Shown: positions 40,976 through 49,324, counted from the stretch's first letter. The stretch is 64,000 bases of DNA from Thermus thermophilus HB8 (GCF_000091545.1 NC_006461.1:247564-311563); one strand, 5' to 3'. Translations and numbers: made by a program. The notes: a model not told the origin generated them from the letters alone.

Positions 40976-41880
40976 AGGTGGTGGGCCTGGACCTGGGCGG
41001 CACCAAGATCGCCGCCGGCGTCTTTGACGGAAAGAGGCTCCTCTCCAAGGTGGTCGTCCCCACGCCCAAGGAGGGCGGGGAGCGGGTGGCCGAGGCCCTG
41101 GCCGAGGCCGCGGAGCGGGCGGAGAGGGAGGCGGGGGTCCGGGGGGAGGCCATCGGCCTGGGGACGCCCGGCCCCCTGGACTTCCGCCGCGGGGTGATCC
41201 GCTTCGCCCCCAACATCCCGGGGGTCCAGGACTTCCCCATCCGCCGGATCCTGGAGGAGGCCACGGGGAGGCCCGTCTTCCTGGAAAACGACGCCAACGC
41301 CGCCGCTTTGGCCGAGCACCACCTGGGGGCGGCCCAGGGAGAGGAGAGCTCCCTCTACCTCACCGTCTCCACGGGGATCGGGGGCGGGGTGGTCCTGGGG
41401 GGAAGGGTGCTCCGGGGGGAGCGAGGGCAGGGCGGGGAGCTCGGCCACCTGACCCTCCTCCCCGGGGGGCCCGCCTGCGGCTGCGGACTGGAGGGCTGCC
41501 TCGAGGCCCTGGCCGCGGGCCGCGCCCTGGAGCGGGACGCCACCTACGCCTTCCAGCGCCCCGTGGACACGCGGGAGCTCTTCCGCCTCTTCCAGGCAGG
41601 GGACCCCAAGGCGGAGCGCCTCGTCCTCCAGGCCGCCCGGTACGTGGGCATCGGCCTCGCCAGCCTGGTGAAGGCCTTTGACCCCGGGGTGGTGGTCCTG
41701 GGGGGCGGGGTGGCCCTGAACGCCCCCGAGGGGTACTGGGAGGCCCTCCTCGAGGCCTACCGCCGCTACCTCCAAGGCTGGGAGGCCCCCCCCTTGCGGA
41801 GGGCCCGCCTGGGAGCCGAGGCCGGGCTTCTGGGCGCGGCCCTCACCGCCTACCTGGAGGTGAAGGATGGAAGCGGGTAA
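40972..41880 (+). CDS. ROK-family glucokinase
   Basis: Sugar kinase of the ROK family, likely phosphorylating glucose with ATP. The phosphate loop is LDLGGTKIAAGVFDG (about residues 6-20), the catalytic Asp region FLENDANAAALAEHHLG (about 102), and the ROK zinc motif CGCGLEGCLEALAAG (about 167-181) with the His in GELGHLTLLPGG. The 302-residue length is usual. GTG at 40972 overlaps the DUF2007-like stop. Glucose as substrate is inferred from family; other hexoses are possible. Confidence 0.87.
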   Translation: MKVVGLDLGGTKIAAGVFDGKRLLSKVVVPTPKEGGERVAEALAEAAERAEREAGVRGEAIGLGTPGPLDFRRGVIRFAPNIPGVQDFPIRRILEEATGRPVFLENDANAAALAEHHLGAAQGEESSLYLTVSTGIGGGVVLGGRVLRGERGQGGELGHLTLLPGGPACGCGLEGCLEALAAGRALERDATYAFQRPVDTRELFRLFQAGDPKAERLVLQAARYVGIGLASLVKAFDPGVVVLGGGVALNAPEGYWEALLEAYRRYLQGWEAPPLRRARLGAEAGLLGAALTAYLEVKDGSG

Positions 41881-42079
41881 GGTCCTGGTCTACGCCGGTG
41901 CCTTCCTTCTCCTCCTCGGGCTCCTCCTCCTCTACTTCCCCAAGCTCTTCGCCTGGTTCGGCCACCTGCCCGGGGACATCCGCATTGAGCGGGAGGGCCT
42001 AAGGGTGTACATCCCCATCACCTCCGCCCTCCTCCTCTCCCTCCTCCTCACCCTCCTCCTCAACCTCTTCCGCCGCTAG
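41867..42079 (+). CDS. DUF2905 small membrane protein
   Basis: A 70-residue protein with two membrane helices (about residues 8-29 and 50-68) separated by WFGHLPGDIRIEREGLRVYIP, the conserved DUF2905 core. Function unknown. It overlaps the kinase gene by 14 nt, so it is the last gene of the M20-DUF2007-ROK-DUF2905 run. Confidence 0.85.
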   Translation: MEAGKVLVYAGAFLLLLGLLLLYFPKLFAWFGHLPGDIRIEREGLRVYIPITSALLLSLLLTLLLNLFRR

Positions 42080-42247
42080 CCGGTGGAAGGCGAGGGTGAA
42101 GGCCGCGACCACGGGGCCCCGAAGCCCGAGGGTAAGGGGCCCCCGCTTCGCCGGGAGGGCGTAGCGGAACACGGGGGCCAGGTCCAAGACCCCCACCTCC
42201 CCTTGGTCCAGGGTGAGGAGGGGCCAGGGGGGGTCTTCCAAGCCCAT
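41999..42247 (-). other. doubtful antisense ORF or gene remnant
   Basis: On the minus strand a protein-like stretch (EDPPWPLLTLDQGEVGVLDL, then RYALPAKRGPLTLGLRGPVV) reads through 42070-42247. The frame remains open to a TAA near 42517 upstream (ALLLPGEAFGLEEEAGEYRA is in it) but the upstream part has no ATG or GTG, and the 3' end runs 81 nt into DUF2905 as an acidic low-complexity tail. It is either a decayed gene, a gene with an unusual start, or chance. Not recognised. Confidence 0.25.
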
Positions 42248-42449
42248 GGCCCGCCCCTCCAGGCCGAGGACCCCCGCCTCCTCCAGGAAGAGCTCCAGCC
42301 GGGCCTCCGCGCCGGGTTCCAGGAGGGCCGCCCGGTACTCCCCTGCCTCCTCCTCCAGGCCGAAGGCCTCCCCGGGAAGGAGGAGCGCCTCCTCCCCGAG
42401 CGCCCCAGGGGGCGCCAGGGGAGCCCGTGGAAGGCGCCTCCCCGCAGAT

Positions 42450-42508
42450 GGCGGTGCCGGGGTGCGAACCCCCGCCTCCCCCCACGCCTTGAACCCCGGC
42501 GGACCGCC
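42450..42508. repeat. 59-nt imperfect inverted repeat with tRNA T-arm-like segment
   Basis: GGCGGT-GCCGGGGT at the left pairs with ACCCCGGC-GG-ACCGCC at the right, 14 bp with a 2-nt bulge. Read on the minus strand it holds GGGGGTTCGCACCCC and ends in ACCGCCA, resembling a tRNA T-arm and acceptor, but the T-loop lacks the invariant A and no D-arm is present. It lies directly before the -10 of the glutaredoxin-like gene; it may act as a terminator for the upstream operon. Apart from this and the doubtful antisense frame, 42080-42524 holds nothing I recognise. Confidence 0.45.
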
Positions 42509-42524
42509 TTATACCCTTAGGGGT

Positions 42525-42778
42525 ATGGTGCGGGTCTACGGCGTCCCCGGCTGCGGCCCTGCGAGATCGTGAAGATGTTCCTGGCGCAAAAGGGCGTCCC
42601 CTTTGAGTTCGTGAACGCCCGGGAAGACGAGGAGGCCCGGAAGAAGGTCACCGCCCTGGCGGGAAGCCCCACCGCCGGGGTGGTCTTGGAGTGGGAAGGG
42701 GGCACGGAGGTGATCCGGGGGGTTTCCCCGGCGAGCCTCCACGCCTGGCTCGCCCGCTACCGGGGCAAGGAGGCCTGA
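42525..42778 (+). pseudogene. glutaredoxin-like gene with a one-base frameshift at the active site
   Basis: ATG 42525 reads MVRVYGVPGCGP and then, in frame, runs to a stop after ARS. In the next frame the sequence continues CEIVKMFLAQKGVPFEFVNA and SPTAGVVLEWEGGTEVIRGV to the end at 42778, a full glutaredoxin/NrdH-like domain. One more C in the CCC at 42557-42559 would restore a C-G-P-C redox motif and an 84-residue protein. Either a recent mutation, a -1 frameshift signal or a sequence error. Its 3' end overlaps the convergent DinB gene by 22 nt. Confidence 0.78.
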
Positions 42779-43266
42779 AGGGCCTTAAGGTGGTGGGCCT
42801 CGTGGTAGGCGGCGGCCCTAAGCCAGCCCAAGGGGTTCAGCTCCCCGAAGAAGGGGTGGGGGAAGGTGGCGGGGTTTTGGGGATCCGCCTTGGCCACCTC
42901 CTCCAGGAGGAAGGCCCGGGCCCTGTCCAGAAGGGCCAGGACCTCCTCCAGGGAAAGGCCCCCTTTGGGCCGCACCCCCTCGGGGGCCTGGGGCTTGCCG
43001 TCCTTGAACTCCCCGGGCTTCACGGGAACAGGGGGAAGGTTCTCCCCGGCCGCAAGGCGCCTCAAGCGCCTCAGGACCCGGGCGGTGGAGTCCTCCACCA
43101 AGGCGACGTGCTCCGCCACCATGAGGGGGGTCCAGGCCCCCTCCCGCAAGGGGGCGGAAAGCCAAGCGGGGTCCGCCTCCCGAAGCAGGGCGAGGAGGGC
43201 CTTGCGGCTCGCCTCGAGCCGCTTTAGGGCCTCGTCCCAGGTGCCGTAGTCTTCCAACCGGACCAT
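42757..43266 (-). CDS. DinB-like four-helix-bundle protein
   Basis: A 169-residue protein of the DinB/YfiT superfamily. Likely metal ligands are His in PLMVAEHVALVEDS (about residue 53) and the pair in AAAYHEAHHLKALQASL (about 153-157). Members include thiol-S-transferases and many proteins of unknown role; no substrate can be named. ATG 43266 is 5 nt after TATAGT on the minus strand, so it is likely transcribed from there without a leader. Confidence 0.8.
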   Translation of the reverse strand: MVRLEDYGTWDEALKRLEASRKALLALLREADPAWLSAPLREGAWTPLMVAEHVALVEDSTARVLRRLRRLAAGENLPPVPVKPGEFKDGKPQAPEGVRPKGGLSLEEVLALLDRARAFLLEEVAKADPQNPATFPHPFFGELNPLGWLRAAAYHEAHHLKALQASLPR

Positions 43267-43271
43267 ACCTC

Positions 43272-43277
43272 ACTATA
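43272..43277 (-). promoter_or_regulatory. -10 box (TATAGT) for the DinB-like gene
   Basis: TATAGT on the minus strand 5 nt before ATG 43266; the bases GAGGT between could also act as a ribosome site. Confidence 0.45.
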
Positions 43278-43405
43278 AACTAGCCGAGAAAGCCTCCGCC
43301 AATACGGAGCGAGGCCCAAAGCCGGGGCCCGTGGCTCGCCTCAGCCCGGCCCTGGGCTTTGGAAGTTCTTGGAAGACGTTTTCGTGTTGGGCCCTTCGCC
43401 TTCGG

Positions 43406-43411
43406 TATAAT
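43406..43411 (+). promoter_or_regulatory. leaderless -10 box (TATAAT) for fabI
   Basis: A perfect TATAAT, then six C, then ATG 43418. No ribosome site is present, so the transcript must be leaderless or almost so. Confidence 0.7.
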
Positions 43412-43417
43412 CCCCCC

Positions 43418-44203
43418 ATGCTCACCGTGGACCTTTCGGGCAAAAAGGCCCTGGTCATGGGGGTCACCAACCAGCGGAGCCTGGGCTTTGCCATCGCGGC
43501 CAAGCTCAAGGAGGCGGGAGCGGAGGTGGCCTTAAGCTACCAGGCGGAAAGGCTCCGCCCAGAGGCGGAAAAGCTCGCCGAGGCCCTGGGGGGCGCCCTC
43601 CTCTTCCGGGCGGACGTGACCCAAGACGAGGAGCTGGACGCCCTCTTCGCCGGGGTGAAGGAGGCCTTCGGGGGGCTAGACTACCTGGTCCACGCCATCG
43701 CCTTCGCCCCCAGGGAGGCCATGGAGGGAAGGTACATTGACACGCGGCGCCAGGACTGGCTTCTGGCCCTCGAGGTCTCCGCCTACTCCCTGGTGGCCGT
43801 GGCCCGAAGGGCGGAGCCCCTCCTCAGGGAAGGCGGGGGGATCGTCACCCTCACCTACTACGCCAGCGAAAAGGTGGTGCCCAAGTACAACGTCATGGCC
43901 ATCGCCAAGGCGGCCCTCGAGGCCAGCGTCCGCTACCTGGCCTATGAGCTCGGGCCCAAGGGGGTTAGGGTGAACGCCATCTCCGCGGGGCCCGTGCGCA
44001 CCGTGGCGGCGAGGAGCATCCCCGGCTTCACCAAGATGTACGACCGGGTGGCCCAGACCGCCCCCCTCAGGCGGAACATCACCCAGGAGGAGGTGGGCAA
44101 CCTCGGCCTCTTCCTCCTCTCCCCCCTGGCGAGCGGCATCACCGGGGAGGTGGTCTACGTGGACGCGGGCTACCACATCATGGGGATGGAGCTGGAAGGG
44201 TAG
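43418..44203 (+). CDS. fabI: enoyl-[acyl-carrier-protein] reductase (NADH) FabI
   Basis: Last reductive step of the fatty-acid elongation cycle. Short-chain dehydrogenase fold: dinucleotide site KKALVMGVTNQRSLGFAIA (about 8-26), the FabI catalytic pair Tyr-(6)-Lys in YYASEKVVPKYNVMAIAKAA (about 147-166) and the C-terminal GEVVYVDAGYHIMGM. The 261 residues are standard. The start is set by the perfect -10 box 6 nt upstream. Confidence 0.96.
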   Translation: MLTVDLSGKKALVMGVTNQRSLGFAIAAKLKEAGAEVALSYQAERLRPEAEKLAEALGGALLFRADVTQDEELDALFAGVKEAFGGLDYLVHAIAFAPREAMEGRYIDTRRQDWLLALEVSAYSLVAVARRAEPLLREGGGIVTLTYYASEKVVPKYNVMAIAKAALEASVRYLAYELGPKGVRVNAISAGPVRTVAARSIPGFTKMYDRVAQTAPLRRNITQEEVGNLGLFLLSPLASGITGEVVYVDAGYHIMGMELEG

Positions 44204-44234
44204 GCCACCCCCCTTTTTCCCACCGGGCCTCGGC

Positions 44235-44240
44235 TAGCAT
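44235..44240 (+). promoter_or_regulatory. possible leaderless -10 box (TAGCAT) for ispG
   Basis: TAGCAT overlaps ATG 44239 and is 7 nt before the in-frame ATG 44248. If real, 44248 is the ispG start. Confidence 0.35.
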
Positions 44241-45459
44241 GGAGGGGATGAGGCGACCTACCCCCACGGTCTATGTGGGCCGCGTCCCCATAGGGGGCGC
44301 CCACCCCATCGCCGTGCAGTCCATGACCAACACCCCCACCCGGGACGTGGAGGCCACCACCGCCCAGGTCCTGGAGCTCCACCGGGCGGGAAGCGAGATC
44401 GTGCGCCTCACGGTGAACGACGAGGAGGCGGCGAAGGCCGTGCCCGAGATCAAGAGGAGGCTCCTCGCCGAGGGGGCGGAGGTGCCCCTGGTGGGCGACT
44501 TCCACTTCAACGGGCACCTCCTCCTGCGCAAGTACCCAAAGATGGCCGAGGCCCTGGACAAGTTCCGCATCAACCCGGGCACCCTGGGGCGGGGGCGGCA
44601 CAAGGACGAGCACTTCGCCGAGATGATCCGCATCGCCATGGACCTGGGGAAGCCCGTGAGGATCGGGGCCAACTGGGGAAGCCTAGACCCCGCCCTCCTC
44701 ACCGAGCTCATGGACCGAAACGCCAGACGCCCCGAGCCCAAAAGCGCCCACGAGGTGGTCCTCGAGGCCCTGGTGGAAAGCGCCGTGCGCGCTTATGAAG
44801 CCGCCTTGGAGATGGGCCTCGGGGAGGACAAGCTCGTCCTCTCCGCCAAGGTCTCCAAGGCGCGCGACCTGGTGTGGGTCTACCGGGAGCTCGCCCGCCG
44901 CACCCAAGCCCCCCTCCACCTGGGCCTCACCGAGGCGGGGATGGGGGTGAAGGGGATCGTGGCCTCGGCCGCCGCCTTAGCCCCTCTCCTCCTGGAGGGC
45001 ATCGGGGACACCATCCGGGTCTCCCTTACCCCGGCCCCGGGCGAGCCCCGGACCAAGGAGGTGGAGGTGGCCCAGGAGATCCTCCAGGCCCTGGGGCTTC
45101 GCGCCTTCGCCCCCGAGGTGACGAGCTGCCCCGGGTGCGGCCGCACCACCAGCACCTTCTTCCAGGAGCTCGCCGAGGAGGTCTCCCGCCGCCTCAAGGA
45201 AAGGCTTCCCGAGTGGCGGGCCCGCTACCCCGGGGTGGAGGAGCTCAAGGTGGCGGTGATGGGCTGCGTGGTGAACGGCCCCGGGGAGAGCAAGCACGCC
45301 CACATCGGCATCTCCCTCCCGGGGGCGGGGGAGGAGCCCAAGGCCCCGGTCTACGCCGACGGCAAGCTCCTCACCATCCTCAAGGGGGAGGGAATCGCCG
45401 AGGAGTTCCTTAGGCTCGTGGAGGACTACGTCAAGACGCGCTTCGCCCCCAAGGCCTGA
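44239..45459 (+). CDS. ispG: 4-hydroxy-3-methylbut-2-enyl diphosphate synthase (flavodoxin) IspG
   Basis: [4Fe-4S] enzyme of the MEP isoprenoid pathway converting MEcPP to HMBPP. The TIM-barrel part starts RRPTPTVYVGRVPIGGAHPI, and the cluster ligands are Cys in TSCPGCGRTTSTFFQ (about 295-301), Cys in VMGCVVNGPGESKHAHIGI (about 344) and the Glu of the same stretch. ATG 44239 gives 406 residues; ATG 44248 is an equal or better candidate because of the -10 spacing. TGA overlaps the tgt ATG, so the two are coupled. Confidence 0.95.
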   Translation: MEGMRRPTPTVYVGRVPIGGAHPIAVQSMTNTPTRDVEATTAQVLELHRAGSEIVRLTVNDEEAAKAVPEIKRRLLAEGAEVPLVGDFHFNGHLLLRKYPKMAEALDKFRINPGTLGRGRHKDEHFAEMIRIAMDLGKPVRIGANWGSLDPALLTELMDRNARRPEPKSAHEVVLEALVESAVRAYEAALEMGLGEDKLVLSAKVSKARDLVWVYRELARRTQAPLHLGLTEAGMGVKGIVASAAALAPLLLEGIGDTIRVSLTPAPGEPRTKEVEVAQEILQALGLRAFAPEVTSCPGCGRTTSTFFQELAEEVSRRLKERLPEWRARYPGVEELKVAVMGCVVNGPGESKHAHIGISLPGAGEEPKAPVYADGKLLTILKGEGIAEEFLRLVEDYVKTRFAPKA

Positions 45460-46616
45460 TGGACCCCTTCCGCTTCCAGGTGGAGGCCCGCGCGGGCAGG
45501 GCCCGGGTGGGGAGGCTCTTCACCCCCCACGGGGCGGTGGAGACCCCCCTCTTCATGCCCGTGGGCACGGCGGGCTCGGTGAAGGGCCTTATGCCCAAGG
45601 ACCTCGAGGCCATCGGAAGCCAGGTCCTCCTCACCAACACCTACCACCTCCTCCTCCGCCCGGGCCCCGAAAGGGTGAGGGCCCTCGGGGGGCTTCACGG
45701 CTTCGCGGGGTGGAAAGGCCCTTGGCTTACGGACTCCGGGGGCTTCCAGGTGATGAGCCTCGGACACATGCGCCGCATTGACGAGGAGGGGGTGGTCTTC
45801 CAAAGCCACCTGGACGGGCGCCTCATCAAGCTCACCCCGGAAAGGAGCATCGCCGTGCAGGAGGCTTTGGGGGCCGACCTCATCATGGCCTTTGACGAGT
45901 GCCCCCCCTACCCCTCCCCCCGGGAGTACCTCGAGGCCTCCCTGGAGCGCACCCTCCGCTGGCTGGAGCGGAGCCTCAAGGCCAAGACCCGGCCCGACCA
46001 GGCCCTCTTCGGCATCGCCCAGGGGGGGACGGACCCCGAGCTCAGGCGCCGCTCCACCCTGGAGACGATCCGGTTTGACCTCCCGGGCTACGCCATCGGG
46101 GGCCTGGCCGTGGGGGAGCCCAAGGAGGCCATGTTCGCCATGGTGGAGCTCTCCACCCGCCTCCTCCCCGAGGACCGCCCCCGCTACCTCATGGGGGTCG
46201 GCCACCCCGAGGACCTGGTGGCGGCCATGGGGCTTGGGGTGGACCTCTTTGACTGCGTCTACCCCACCCGCACGGGCCGCTTCGGGAGCGCCCTGGTGCC
46301 GGAGGGGCGGCTCAACCTGAAAAACGCCCGCTTCCTCGAGGACAGGCGCCCCCTGGAGGAGGGGTGCGACTGCTACACCTGCCAGACCTTTGGCCGCGCC
46401 TACCTCGCCCACCTGGTGCGCGCCGGGGAGATGCTCGGGGGGATCCTCCTCTCCCTCCACAACCTGCGCCACCTCCACCGCCTCACCGAGGCCGCCCGGC
46501 AGGCCATCCGCGAGGGGCGTTACGGGGACTTCGCCCGGGAGTTCGCCAGGAGGCGCTTCGGCCGGGAGGTGCCCCCCTGGTTCCGCGAGGCCCTGGCCGC
46601 CGGGGGCCACGGGTAA
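45459..46616 (+). CDS. tgt: tRNA-guanine transglycosylase (queuine tRNA-ribosyltransferase)
   Basis: Exchanges guanine 34 of GUN-anticodon tRNAs for preQ1 on the way to queuosine. Catalytic Asp are in WLTDSGGFQVMSLG (about 90) and DLFDCVYPTRTGRFG (about 264). The zinc motif C-x-C-x2-C with a distal His is in CDCYTCQTFGRAYLAHL and the following HNLRH. The 385 residues are standard. It overlaps ispG by one base and is followed directly by hairpin repeat copy 1. Confidence 0.96.
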   Translation: MDPFRFQVEARAGRARVGRLFTPHGAVETPLFMPVGTAGSVKGLMPKDLEAIGSQVLLTNTYHLLLRPGPERVRALGGLHGFAGWKGPWLTDSGGFQVMSLGHMRRIDEEGVVFQSHLDGRLIKLTPERSIAVQEALGADLIMAFDECPPYPSPREYLEASLERTLRWLERSLKAKTRPDQALFGIAQGGTDPELRRRSTLETIRFDLPGYAIGGLAVGEPKEAMFAMVELSTRLLPEDRPRYLMGVGHPEDLVAAMGLGVDLFDCVYPTRTGRFGSALVPEGRLNLKNARFLEDRRPLEEGCDCYTCQTFGRAYLAHLVRAGEMLGGILLSLHNLRHLHRLTEAARQAIREGRYGDFAREFARRRFGREVPPWFREALAAGGHG

Positions 46617-46618
46617 CA

Positions 46619-46662
46619 CCACCCCATGCCGGCCTGCGCCGGCATGGGGCCCCGGCAAAAGG
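46619..46662 (+). repeat. hairpin repeat, copy 1 (behind tgt)
   Basis: Perfect 12-bp inverted repeat CCCCATGCCGGC / GCCGGCATGGGG with loop CTGC at 46622-46649, then a conserved tail CCCCGGCAAAAGG. It starts 3 nt after the tgt stop. Copies 2 (47939-47985) and 3 (55708-55751, minus) share the stem and tail. Likely a transcript-end hairpin that also exists as a dispersed repeat. Confidence 0.75.
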
Positions 46663-46685
46663 CGCCTGGTGGACCGAAGAGGGGA

Positions 46686-46691
46686 TAAAAT
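46686..46691 (+). promoter_or_regulatory. possible -10 box (TAAAAT) for the uracil permease gene
   Basis: TAAAAT lies 9 nt before ATG 46701; no clear ribosome site is present. Confidence 0.4.
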
Positions 46692-46700
46692 CTCCCCGGT

Positions 46701-47936
46701 ATGACGCCAAGGCATCTTATCCTGGGCCTCCAGCACACGGTGGCCATGTTCGGGGCCACCGTCTTGGTCCCCCTCCTCACCGGCCTCAACCCGTCCGTGG
46801 CCCTCTTCACCGCCGGGGTGGGCACCCTGGTTTTCCACCTGGTCACGGGGCGGATGGTCCCCGTCTTCCTGGGCTCCAGCTTCGCCTTCATCGCCCCCAT
46901 CCTGGCGGCCAAGGAGGCGGGCTTTTCTTTGAGCGCCATCGGGGGCGGGATCGCGGCCGCGGGGCTCGTCTACGTCCTCTTCGCCCTCCTCGTCCTCCTC
47001 ATCGGCTCCGAACGGGTCCGCCAGGTCTTCCCCCCCGTGGTCACGGGCCCCGTGATCGTGGTCATCGGCCTCACCCTGGCCCCGGTGGCGGTGGAGATGG
47101 CGGGCAAGGACTGACTCCTCGCCGTCTTCACCTTCTTGGGGGCCGTGGCGAGCGCCGTCTTCTTCCGCGGCCTCTTCCAGATGGTCCCGGTGCTCGTGGG
47201 GGTGGGGGCGGGCTACCTCCTCGCCCTCCTCCTCGGCCGGGTGGACCTCTCCCCCGTGCGGGAGGCCCCCTGGTTCGCCCTCCCCGCCTTCACCCCGGCC
47301 ACCCTGGAGTGGGGAGCCGTCCTCCTCATCGCCCCCGTGGCCCTCGTCACGGTGATGGAGCACATCGGGGACATCCTCACCAACGGCCGGGTGGTGGGGA
47401 AGGACTTCTTCGTCAAGCCCGGCCTCCACCGCACCCTCCTCGGGGACGGGCTCGCCACAAGCCTCGCCGGGCTTTTAGGCGGCCCCGCCAACACCACCTA
47501 CTCCGAAAACACCGGGGTCCTGGCGGTGACCCGGGTGTACGACCCCTTGGTCCTCCGCATCGCCGCGGGCTTCGCCATCCTTCTCGCCTTCATCCCCAAG
47601 CTCTCCGCCCTTCTCCAGACCCTGCCCCAGGGGGTGCTGGGGGGGATCTCCATGCTCCTCTTCGGGATGATCGCCTCCATCGGCATCCGCACCCTGGCGG
47701 AAGCGGAGATTGACTTCACCCAAAGCCGCAACCTCATCGTGGTCTCGGCCATCCTCGTCCTGGGCCTGGGCGGGGCCGTGGCCAACCTGGGGACGGTCCA
47801 GGTGGCCGGGGCGGCGGTGCCCCTCAAGGTGAGCGGCATGGCCCTGGCCGCCCTGGTGGGGGTGGTCCTCAACCTCCTCCTGCCCCCCAGGCTGGAGCCC
47901 CGAACCCTCCTGGAGGAGGAGGAGCGGCTCCCCTGA
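46701..47936 (+). pseudogene. uracil/xanthine permease (NCS2 family) interrupted by an in-frame TGA
   Basis: Encodes an NCS2 nucleobase permease of about 411 residues: LGLQHTVAMFGATVLVPLLT at the start, FLGSSFAFIAPILAA, VVTGPVIVVIGLTLAPVAVE, and after the stop NTTYSENTGVLAVTRVYD (the substrate-site motif of UraA-type carriers) and TLPQGVLGGISMLLFGMIAS. Codon 138 is TGA (47112-47114) between MAGKD and LLAVFTFLG; TGG (Trp) would be the simplest ancestor. The frame is otherwise intact on both sides with no shift. Likely a recent nonsense mutation, a readthrough site or a sequence error. Repeat copies lie at both ends. Confidence 0.85.
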
Positions 47937-47938
47937 GG

Positions 47939-47985
47939 CCACCCCGTGCGGGCCCAAGCCCGCATGGGAGCCCCGGCAAAAGGGG
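47939..47985 (+). repeat. hairpin repeat, copy 2 (behind the uracil permease)
   Basis: CCCGTGCGGGC / GCCCGCATGGG with loop CCAA, then the tail CCCCGGCAAAAGG. Compared with copy 1, the stem bases CCGGC have become CGGGC on one side with the matching change on the other, so the pairing is kept. It begins 3 nt after the permease stop. Confidence 0.7.
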
Positions 47986-48026
47986 GCTTCTTTCGGGCCA
48001 GCCGAGCCAAGGGAAGGAGAAAGAAC

Positions 48027-48050
48027 GGGAGGACCCTAAAAGGGCCTCCC
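48027..48050 (-). terminator. hairpin terminator behind the AI-2E family gene
   Basis: On the minus strand GGGAGGCCCT / AGGGTCCTCCC with loop TTT forms a stem with one bulge, followed by GTTCTTTCTCC. It is 27 nt past the stop of the permease gene. Confidence 0.6.
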
Positions 48051-48076
48051 ACGTTGCGAAACCCACGCCCGGGCGC

Positions 48077-49174
48077 TCAGCCCTCGCGGTAGAAGCGGCT
48101 TCCCTTGTAGTAGTCCTCGAGGACCACCTTGAGGAAGGCGGCCGCGGGGACGGCGAGGAGGGCCCCCCAGAGGCCGAAGAGGGTGCCCCCCGTAAGGATG
48201 GCGGCGATGGCCGTGACGGGGTGAAGGCGGGTGGCCCGCCCCACGATGAGGGGCCCGAGGACGTGGGCCTCCAGCTGGTTCGCCGCCACCATGACCAAAA
48301 GGGCCAAGGCCGCCTTCCCCAGCCCCCCGGTGGCGGCGAGGAGCAGGGCGGGCACCCCCGAGACCACCACCCCCACGAAGGGGATGAGGTTGAAGACCCC
48401 GGCCAAAAACCCCAGGCTCGCCGCGAGGGGCACCCCCACGAGCCAGAAGCCGAGCCCCACGAGAAACCCCACGCAAAGGGCCACCAAAAGCTGCCCCCGC
48501 ACGTAGCCGCCCACGCTGGCGTTGAGCTTGGCGGCGAGGTCTTGGGCCAGGGGCTGGTAGGGCTCGGGGAAGACGGCGAGGGCCGCCCGGCCCAGGCGGG
48601 GAAGGTCGTAAAGGAAGTAGGCGGAGAGGATCAAGGCGGTGAAGAGCTGGAAAACCCCGCCGAGGAGGGAGGTGAAAAACCCGAGGAGGCTTCCCCCCTG
48701 GGCCAGAAGCCCCTGGAGCCAGCGGACGAGGGCCTCCAGAAAGCCCTGGAGGAGGCCCCGGAGGTTCCGGGTGAGCTCCTCCAGAACGGGCCTCAGGCTT
48801 TCGGGGACGGGCACGGCCTGGGCCCGGTCGGGCAGGGCCACGAGCCAGGCCAAGAGGGGGTCCAGAAGCCGGGGCAGGTCCCGGGCCAGGCGGGAGAGCT
48901 CCACCACCGTCTGGGCGGCGAGGAAGGAGGCCAGGGCGAGGAAGAGGCCGAGGAGCAGGTAGACGAGGACCACCCCGACCGCCCGCGGCAGGCGGCGCCT
49001 TTCCAGGGCCTGGACCAGGGGGTGGACGAGGTAGGCGAAGGCGAAGGCGGTGAGGAGCACGGAAAGGGCGGGCCAGGCCCGCGCCACCAAAAGGAAGAGG
49101 CCGTAGAAGAAGAGGAGGTAAGCGGCGACCCGCACGTACGGGTTCTCCCAGACCTTGAGGAAGGCCTCGCGCAT
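48077..49174 (-). CDS. AI-2E family transporter (PerM/UPF0118)
   Basis: A 365-residue membrane protein with about eight helices of the AI-2E/PerM family: LLTAFAFAYLVHPLVQALER near residue 40, a long central amphipathic region (about 100-215), and the C-terminal FLAGVFNLIPFVGVVVSGVP and HPVTAIAAILTGGTLFGLWG motifs. Family members export diverse substrates, including Na+/H+ exchange and autoinducer-2 in some; nothing here identifies the substrate. Divergent from ctaAB with a 150-bp gap. Confidence 0.83.
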   Translation of the reverse strand: MREAFLKVWENPYVRVAAYLLFFYGLFLLVARAWPALSVLLTAFAFAYLVHPLVQALERRRLPRAVGVVLVYLLLGLFLALASFLAAQTVVELSRLARDLPRLLDPLLAWLVALPDRAQAVPVPESLRPVLEELTRNLRGLLQGFLEALVRWLQGLLAQGGSLLGFFTSLLGGVFQLFTALILSAYFLYDLPRLGRAALAVFPEPYQPLAQDLAAKLNASVGGYVRGQLLVALCVGFLVGLGFWLVGVPLAASLGFLAGVFNLIPFVGVVVSGVPALLLAATGGLGKAALALLVMVAANQLEAHVLGPLIVGRATRLHPVTAIAAILTGGTLFGLWGALLAVPAAAFLKVVLEDYYKGSRFYREG

Positions 49175-49324
49175 GGCCCATTCTTACACCAGACCCGGGG
49201 GGCTTGTGCCATAGGGGTGGCGGGTATTACCCTGGGTGGGGTATAGCGGGGGTAAGGGACAAATGTACCCACCCACGCGGAGGGTCCCTGTGGCAGAATG
49301 GGAGCCGCTGACGGGAGCGTAGGG

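Noticed and set aside
42450..42508. A functional tRNA gene
   Set aside because: T-loop lacks A58, no D-arm and no normal anticodon arm; kept only as an inverted repeat.
49175..49324. Promoter for ctaAB
   Set aside because: Several A/T-rich words (TATTAC, TATAGC, CAGAAT) are present but none has a -35 at proper spacing, so no call was made.
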